Part shown: in pieces, positions 60,761 to 64,000 of the stretch | Numbering within the stretch: position 1 is the stretch's first letter | How the letters are laid out: each line of letters starts with the position of its first letter | Source of the DNA: Aestuariimicrobium sp. p3-SID1156 | GTDB taxonomy: Bacteria; Actinomycetota; Actinomycetes; Propionibacteriales; Propionibacteriaceae | Assembly: GCF_025144225.1 (NCBI RefSeq) | Contig: NZ_JALXXB010000004.1 | Location: 124,001-188,000, forward strand | Direction of reading: 5' to 3' | Length of the DNA stretch: 64,000 bases | Translations under genes and position numbers: made by a program | The notes under the pieces: model-generated | What the model saw: the letters and a program-made list of their open reading frames with translations, nothing else | What the model was told of the DNA's origin: nothing | Databases searched by the model: none

Positions 60761-60766
60761 CGGGGC

Positions 60767-62929
60767 ATGGCAGACGAGATGCTCCAGATTCCCGCGCCCG
60801 GTGGCAGGGAGACGGACGGCAGCACGCGCGCGGTCAAGCTCTCCAGCCCGGACAAGGTGCTCTGGCCGGCCGAGGGCATGGCTGATGGGCGTCCGGTGAC
60901 CAAGCGCGAGCTCGTCGAGTACCTGCTCGCGGTCGCCGAGCCCTTCCTGCTGGCCAACGGCGACCGGCCGATCACGCTGCAGCGCTTCCCCGAGGGTATC
61001 GAGGGGGAGGAGTTCTTCAGCAAGCGCCCGCCCCAGGGCAAGCCGGACTTCATCCGCACGGTGATGTGCACCTACCCCTCCGGGCGCCGTCACACCCAAC
61101 TCGTGCTCCACGAACCCGCCGCCCTCGCCTGGACCGGGCAGATGAGCACGATCACCTTCCACCCCTGGCCGGTCCGGACCGCCAACGTCGACAACCCCGA
61201 CGAGCTCCGCATCGACCTCGACCCCCAGCCCGGGCGCGACTTCCACGACGCAGTCAAAGCTGCCTTCGGGCTACGCGAGGTGATGACCGAACTGGGCTAC
61301 ACGCCGTTCGTGAAGACCTCCGGCAACCGCGGCGTGCACGTCTTCGCACGCATCACGCCCACGCATGAGTTCCAGGACGTCCGGCACGGCGTCATCGGCA
61401 TTGCCCGCGAACTCGAGCGCCGCATGCCCGAGCTGGTCACCACCAGCTGGTGGAAGGAGGAACGCGGCGAGAAGGTCTTCGTCGACTTCAACCAGGCCAA
61501 CCGCGACCGCACCATCGCCGCCGCCTACAGCCCGCGTCCGCTGCCGGGGGCGCCGGTCTCCATGCCCATCCACTGGGACGCCCTGGGCGAGGTGGTCCCC
61601 AGTGATTTCACGGTGCGCAGCGTTCCTGCGTGGCTGGCAGAGCACGGCAACGCCTGGCAGGACATGGACCAGCACCCCGGTGACATCACCAAGGCCCTCG
61701 CCCTCTGGGAGGCCGACCTGGAACGCGGCCTGGGCGAACTGAACTTCCCACCCGACTATCCGAAGATGCCCGGCGAACCCCCGCGCGTCCAGCCCAGCAA
61801 GCGCCGCAAGGACCGCGACGAGGAGGAGTACCTCGCCCCCAAGGCCGAGCGCAATGCGGCCTGGGGGACCGCGATCACCCCGCCGTTCGGCCCGATGCTG
61901 GCCAAGCCGGTGAAGAAGTTCCCCAAGCAGCCCTGCCTCTTCGAACCGAAGTGGGACGGCTTCCGCACGCTGATCTGGCGCTCGGGTGACATGGTCGAGC
62001 TGGGTTCGCGCAATTCGCGTCCGATGACCCGGTACTTCCCCGAGCTGGTCGAGGCGATCCAGCAACATCTCCCCGAGCACTGCTGCATTGACGGGGAGAT
62101 CATCATGATCGACCCCGAGTCCGGTGACCGCCTCAACTTCGACCTGCTCCAGCAGCGGATCCACCCAGCGGCCAGCCGCATCACCAAGCTCTCCACGGAG
62201 GCTCCGGCCAGCTTCGTGGCCTTCGACGTGCTGGCGATCGGGATGGAGAACTACACCGTGCGGCCCTTCGAGGAACGCCGCCAGGCACTCGAGGACGCGC
62301 TCAAGGACGCGCAACCGCCGGTCTACCTGACCCCCGCGACCCGCGACGAGGAACTCGCCAAGGACTGGTTCACCCAGTTCGAGGGCGCCGGGCTGGACGG
62401 GGTGATCGCCAAACCGCTCGACCTGCTCTACGAGGAGGACAAGCGGGTGATGTACAAGCTCAAGCACGAGCGCACCGCCGACTGCGTGGTCGCCGGCTAC
62501 CGGCTCTACAAGGAAACCGAGGACGCCATCGGCTCCCTGCTGCTCGGGCTGTATGACGAGGAGGGGGTACTGCATTCGGTCGGGGTGATCGGCGCCTTCC
62601 CGATGGAACGACGCCGTGAGCTCTTCGAGGAATTGCAGCCGCTGGTCACCGGCTTCGAGGACCATCCGTGGTCGTGGGCGGGGGAGGAAGCCCAGCGAAC
62701 GCCGACCTCCAGCCAGCACAGCCGGTGGAACGCGACCAAGGACCTCTCCTTCGTGCCGCTGCGTCCCGAGCGCGTGGTCGAGGTGCGCTATGACCATATG
62801 GAGGGCAACCGTTTCCGGCACACCGCGCAGTGGGTCGGCTGGCGTCCGGACCGCGACCCGGAGTCCTGCACCTACGAGCAACTCGAGGAACCAGTCAGCT
62901 ACGACCTGGCCGACATCCTCGACCTGTGA
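60767..62929 (+). CDS. ligD: LigD-type ATP-dependent DNA ligase with polymerase/primase domain
   Basis: 720 residues. Residues about 20-315 are the AEP polymerase domain of NHEJ LigD: FFSKRPPQG, RIDLDPQPG with the catalytic Asp pair, KTSGNRGVHVF and the later EKVFVDFNQANRDRTIAAAYS. After a charged linker (KRRKDRDEEEY) the ligase begins with the adenylated Lys in FEPKWDGFRTL, then SRNSRPMTRYFPEL, CCIDGEI, GLDGVIAK and YKLKHERTADCVV, and the OB domain. The 3'-phosphoesterase domain present in mycobacterial LigD is missing. A ku gene is not in the window. Role: joining of double-strand breaks without homology. Confidence 0.93.
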   Translation: MADEMLQIPAPGGRETDGSTRAVKLSSPDKVLWPAEGMADGRPVTKRELVEYLLAVAEPFLLANGDRPITLQRFPEGIEGEEFFSKRPPQGKPDFIRTVMCTYPSGRRHTQLVLHEPAALAWTGQMSTITFHPWPVRTANVDNPDELRIDLDPQPGRDFHDAVKAAFGLREVMTELGYTPFVKTSGNRGVHVFARITPTHEFQDVRHGVIGIARELERRMPELVTTSWWKEERGEKVFVDFNQANRDRTIAAAYSPRPLPGAPVSMPIHWDALGEVVPSDFTVRSVPAWLAEHGNAWQDMDQHPGDITKALALWEADLERGLGELNFPPDYPKMPGEPPRVQPSKRRKDRDEEEYLAPKAERNAAWGTAITPPFGPMLAKPVKKFPKQPCLFEPKWDGFRTLIWRSGDMVELGSRNSRPMTRYFPELVEAIQQHLPEHCCIDGEIIMIDPESGDRLNFDLLQQRIHPAASRITKLSTEAPASFVAFDVLAIGMENYTVRPFEERRQALEDALKDAQPPVYLTPATRDEELAKDWFTQFEGAGLDGVIAKPLDLLYEEDKRVMYKLKHERTADCVVAGYRLYKETEDAIGSLLLGLYDEEGVLHSVGVIGAFPMERRRELFEELQPLVTGFEDHPWSWAGEEAQRTPTSSQHSRWNATKDLSFVPLRPERVVEVRYDHMEGNRFRHTAQWVGWRPDRDPESCTYEQLEEPVSYDLADILDL

Positions 62930-62968
62930 ACACGGCCCGCCTCAGACCCGGTGGGAGCCCCCTCCGCG

Positions 62969-62974
62969 TAGGGT
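62969..62974 (+). promoter_or_regulatory. -10 box of the DUF1707 gene (leaderless)
   Basis: TAGGGT ends six bases before ATG 62981. Confidence 0.55.
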
Positions 62975-62980
62975 GGGGGC

Positions 62981-63148
62981 ATGGCTGAGCAGCGGCGCAT
63001 CCGCGTGGGGGATGCCGAACGAGAAGTAACCCTGACGGCGCTGCAGGAGGCCCATGCCGCCGGTCGATTGGAACTGTCCGAGCTCGACGAGCGTCAGGCA
63101 CTGGTGCTCCAGTCCCGTGACGCGGACGACCAGAGGCCGAGTGCCTGA
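62981..63148 (+). CDS. Stand-alone DUF1707 (SHOCT-like) mini-protein
   Basis: 55 residues. IRVGDAEREVTLTALQEAHAAGRL plus ELSELDERQALVLQSRD matches the DUF1707 motif (RVSDADRE...AYAEGRLTLDEFDER in outline), which normally heads longer membrane proteins. Here nothing but an eight-residue tail follows. The start has the TAGGGT-N6-ATG arrangement, and the last eight bases GTGCCTGA contain both its stop and the GTG start of the DNA glycosylase gene, so it drives translation of that gene. Function unknown. Confidence 0.75.
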   Translation: MAEQRRIRVGDAEREVTLTALQEAHAAGRLELSELDERQALVLQSRDADDQRPSA

Positions 63149-63968
63149 GGGCGACGCCGTCTGGCGGACCGCGGCAAGGCTGAACGAGGCGCTGGCCGGG
63201 CGTCCGATCACCGAATGGGAACTGCGCTGGGGCGAACTGGGGGCCTCTGACAAGCGCGGAGGCACCACCATCGAGGTCGTCCCACACGGCAAGCACATCC
63301 TCCATCGACTCGACGACGGCTGGACCCTGCACAGCCACCTGCGCATGGAGGGCCGCTGGTCGGTGGTCGAACGCCCGAAAGTCACCGCGCGCAACCGGCG
63401 CGACCCCTGGATCCGGGCGCTGGTCGGCACGGCTGAATCGGTGGCGCTGGGCAGGCAACTGGGCATGCTCAACCTGGTCCGCACCGACCGCGAGGAGGCC
63501 CTGGTCGGGCACCTCGGCCCCGACCTGCTCGGGTCCGACTGGGACGCCGAGGAGGCCCTGCGTCGGTTGCGCTCCCATCCCGATGCTGAGTTGGGCGCGG
63601 CACTGTTGGACCAGACCAACCTGGCCGGGATCGGCACCATGTGGGCGGCCGAGATCTGCTTTTTGGAGAAGGTGAACCCCTGGACGCCCACCGGGGCCCT
63701 CGACGATGCCGCGCTGGCAAGGGTCGTGGCACGGGCCCATCGGCTGCTCAACGGGACGCTGAAGTTCAAGGGGTCGGTGTCGACCGGAAACTGGCGTGAC
63801 CCGCTCTACATCTACGGCAAACCCGGACGCCCATGCCCGAGGTGCGCGGCGCCGATCCGCAAGGCGTCCATCGGAAAGGCGCCGACCCAGCGCGAGCTGT
63901 ACTACTGCGCGGTCTGTGCCCCGCGGCCTGACAGCGAGCCGGAGAAGACCAGGATCCCGACCGCGTAG
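63141..63968 (+). CDS. Fpg/Nei-family DNA glycosylase (endonuclease VIII type)
   Basis: 275 residues. Removes oxidised bases and nicks DNA. GTG 63141 gives the required Pro and Glu directly after the initiator (PEGDAVW), which the glycosylase needs for Schiff-base chemistry, and so fixes the start. The Lys is in PHGKHILHRL, the H2TH region is DQTNLAGIGTMWAAEICF and the C-terminal zinc finger has CPRC and CAVC. Sequence style fits actinobacterial Nei2. Overlaps the DUF1707 gene by eight bases and lies downstream of ligD, forming a small repair neighbourhood. Confidence 0.94.
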   Translation: MPEGDAVWRTAARLNEALAGRPITEWELRWGELGASDKRGGTTIEVVPHGKHILHRLDDGWTLHSHLRMEGRWSVVERPKVTARNRRDPWIRALVGTAESVALGRQLGMLNLVRTDREEALVGHLGPDLLGSDWDAEEALRRLRSHPDAELGAALLDQTNLAGIGTMWAAEICFLEKVNPWTPTGALDDAALARVVARAHRLLNGTLKFKGSVSTGNWRDPLYIYGKPGRPCPRCAAPIRKASIGKAPTQRELYYCAVCAPRPDSEPEKTRIPTA

Positions 63969-64000
63969 ACCGGAACCAGCCACAGGGCCCGCTGCAGCGT

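Overview
The window is a dense, GC-rich chromosomal segment from a high-GC Gram-positive actinobacterium. Evidence for this is the WhiB regulator, the FHA-ABC exporter resembling mycobacterial Rv1747, the LigD-type ligase, the dimeric glycyl-tRNA synthetase, many GTG starts, and a recurrent TANNNT box six bases before start codons (leaderless transcription). The gene mix, including anaerobic glpABC, luxS, the copper chaperone/DyP pair and BCCT and dicarboxylate carriers, would fit Propionibacteriaceae, but that family assignment is inference. I saw no tRNA, rRNA, CRISPR or prophage.

Layout. 1-1320: end of a sugar ABC transporter locus with a ChvE-like binding lipoprotein. 1389-9784: housekeeping and stress genes (recO, a Zur/Fur regulator, PCuAC copper chaperone, DyP peroxidase, ABM monooxygenase, glyS, GH36 alpha-galactosidase, dusB). 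9815-12777: a small membrane protein, an intact IS481-family element with clean CCTAGG target duplications, and a CapA-like lipoprotein whose -10 box overlaps the target site. 12808-18000: ilvE, gdhA, a secreted HExxH protein, a CarH/LitR-like MerR gene divergent from whiB4. 17847-25340: repeat-rich membrane protein, PIG-L deacetylase, GNAT, PRPP synthetase, small proteins, a PfkB kinase coupled to a pabC-like lyase, yceI. 25338-28537: hairpin-rich gap, an XRE regulator with a cysteine-rich tail, a large SF2 helicase. 28545-35224: FHA-ABC exporter divergent from a histidine kinase/response regulator followed by a two-gene ABC-2 exporter. 35349-40600: SDR and the glpABC operon.

40641-49660 looks like an acquired catabolic block with visibly lower GC: oppA-oppB-oppC-oppD-oppF, a beta-propeller glycosidase-like protein and a DapA-family aldolase in one minus-strand operon, with a divergent FadR/GntR regulator. 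At its right edge is a 35-codon ORF that looks like the cut 5' end of the gene that once followed mtnN. 49977-63968: luxS-mtnN, glycogen phosphorylase, a BCCT carrier, a TetR/SDR divergent pair sharing twin operators, topoisomerase IB, a dicarboxylate/glutamate symporter, a 2'-5' RNA ligase-like protein, a LigD without phosphoesterase domain, a stand-alone DUF1707 mini-protein and a Nei-type glycosylase.

The most novel sequence-level signal is a pair of 74-bp imperfect palindromes (35258-35331 and 59983-60056), each between convergent genes, with paired substitutions that keep the stem. The best candidate undescribed gene system is the opp/glycosidase/aldolase/GntR block.
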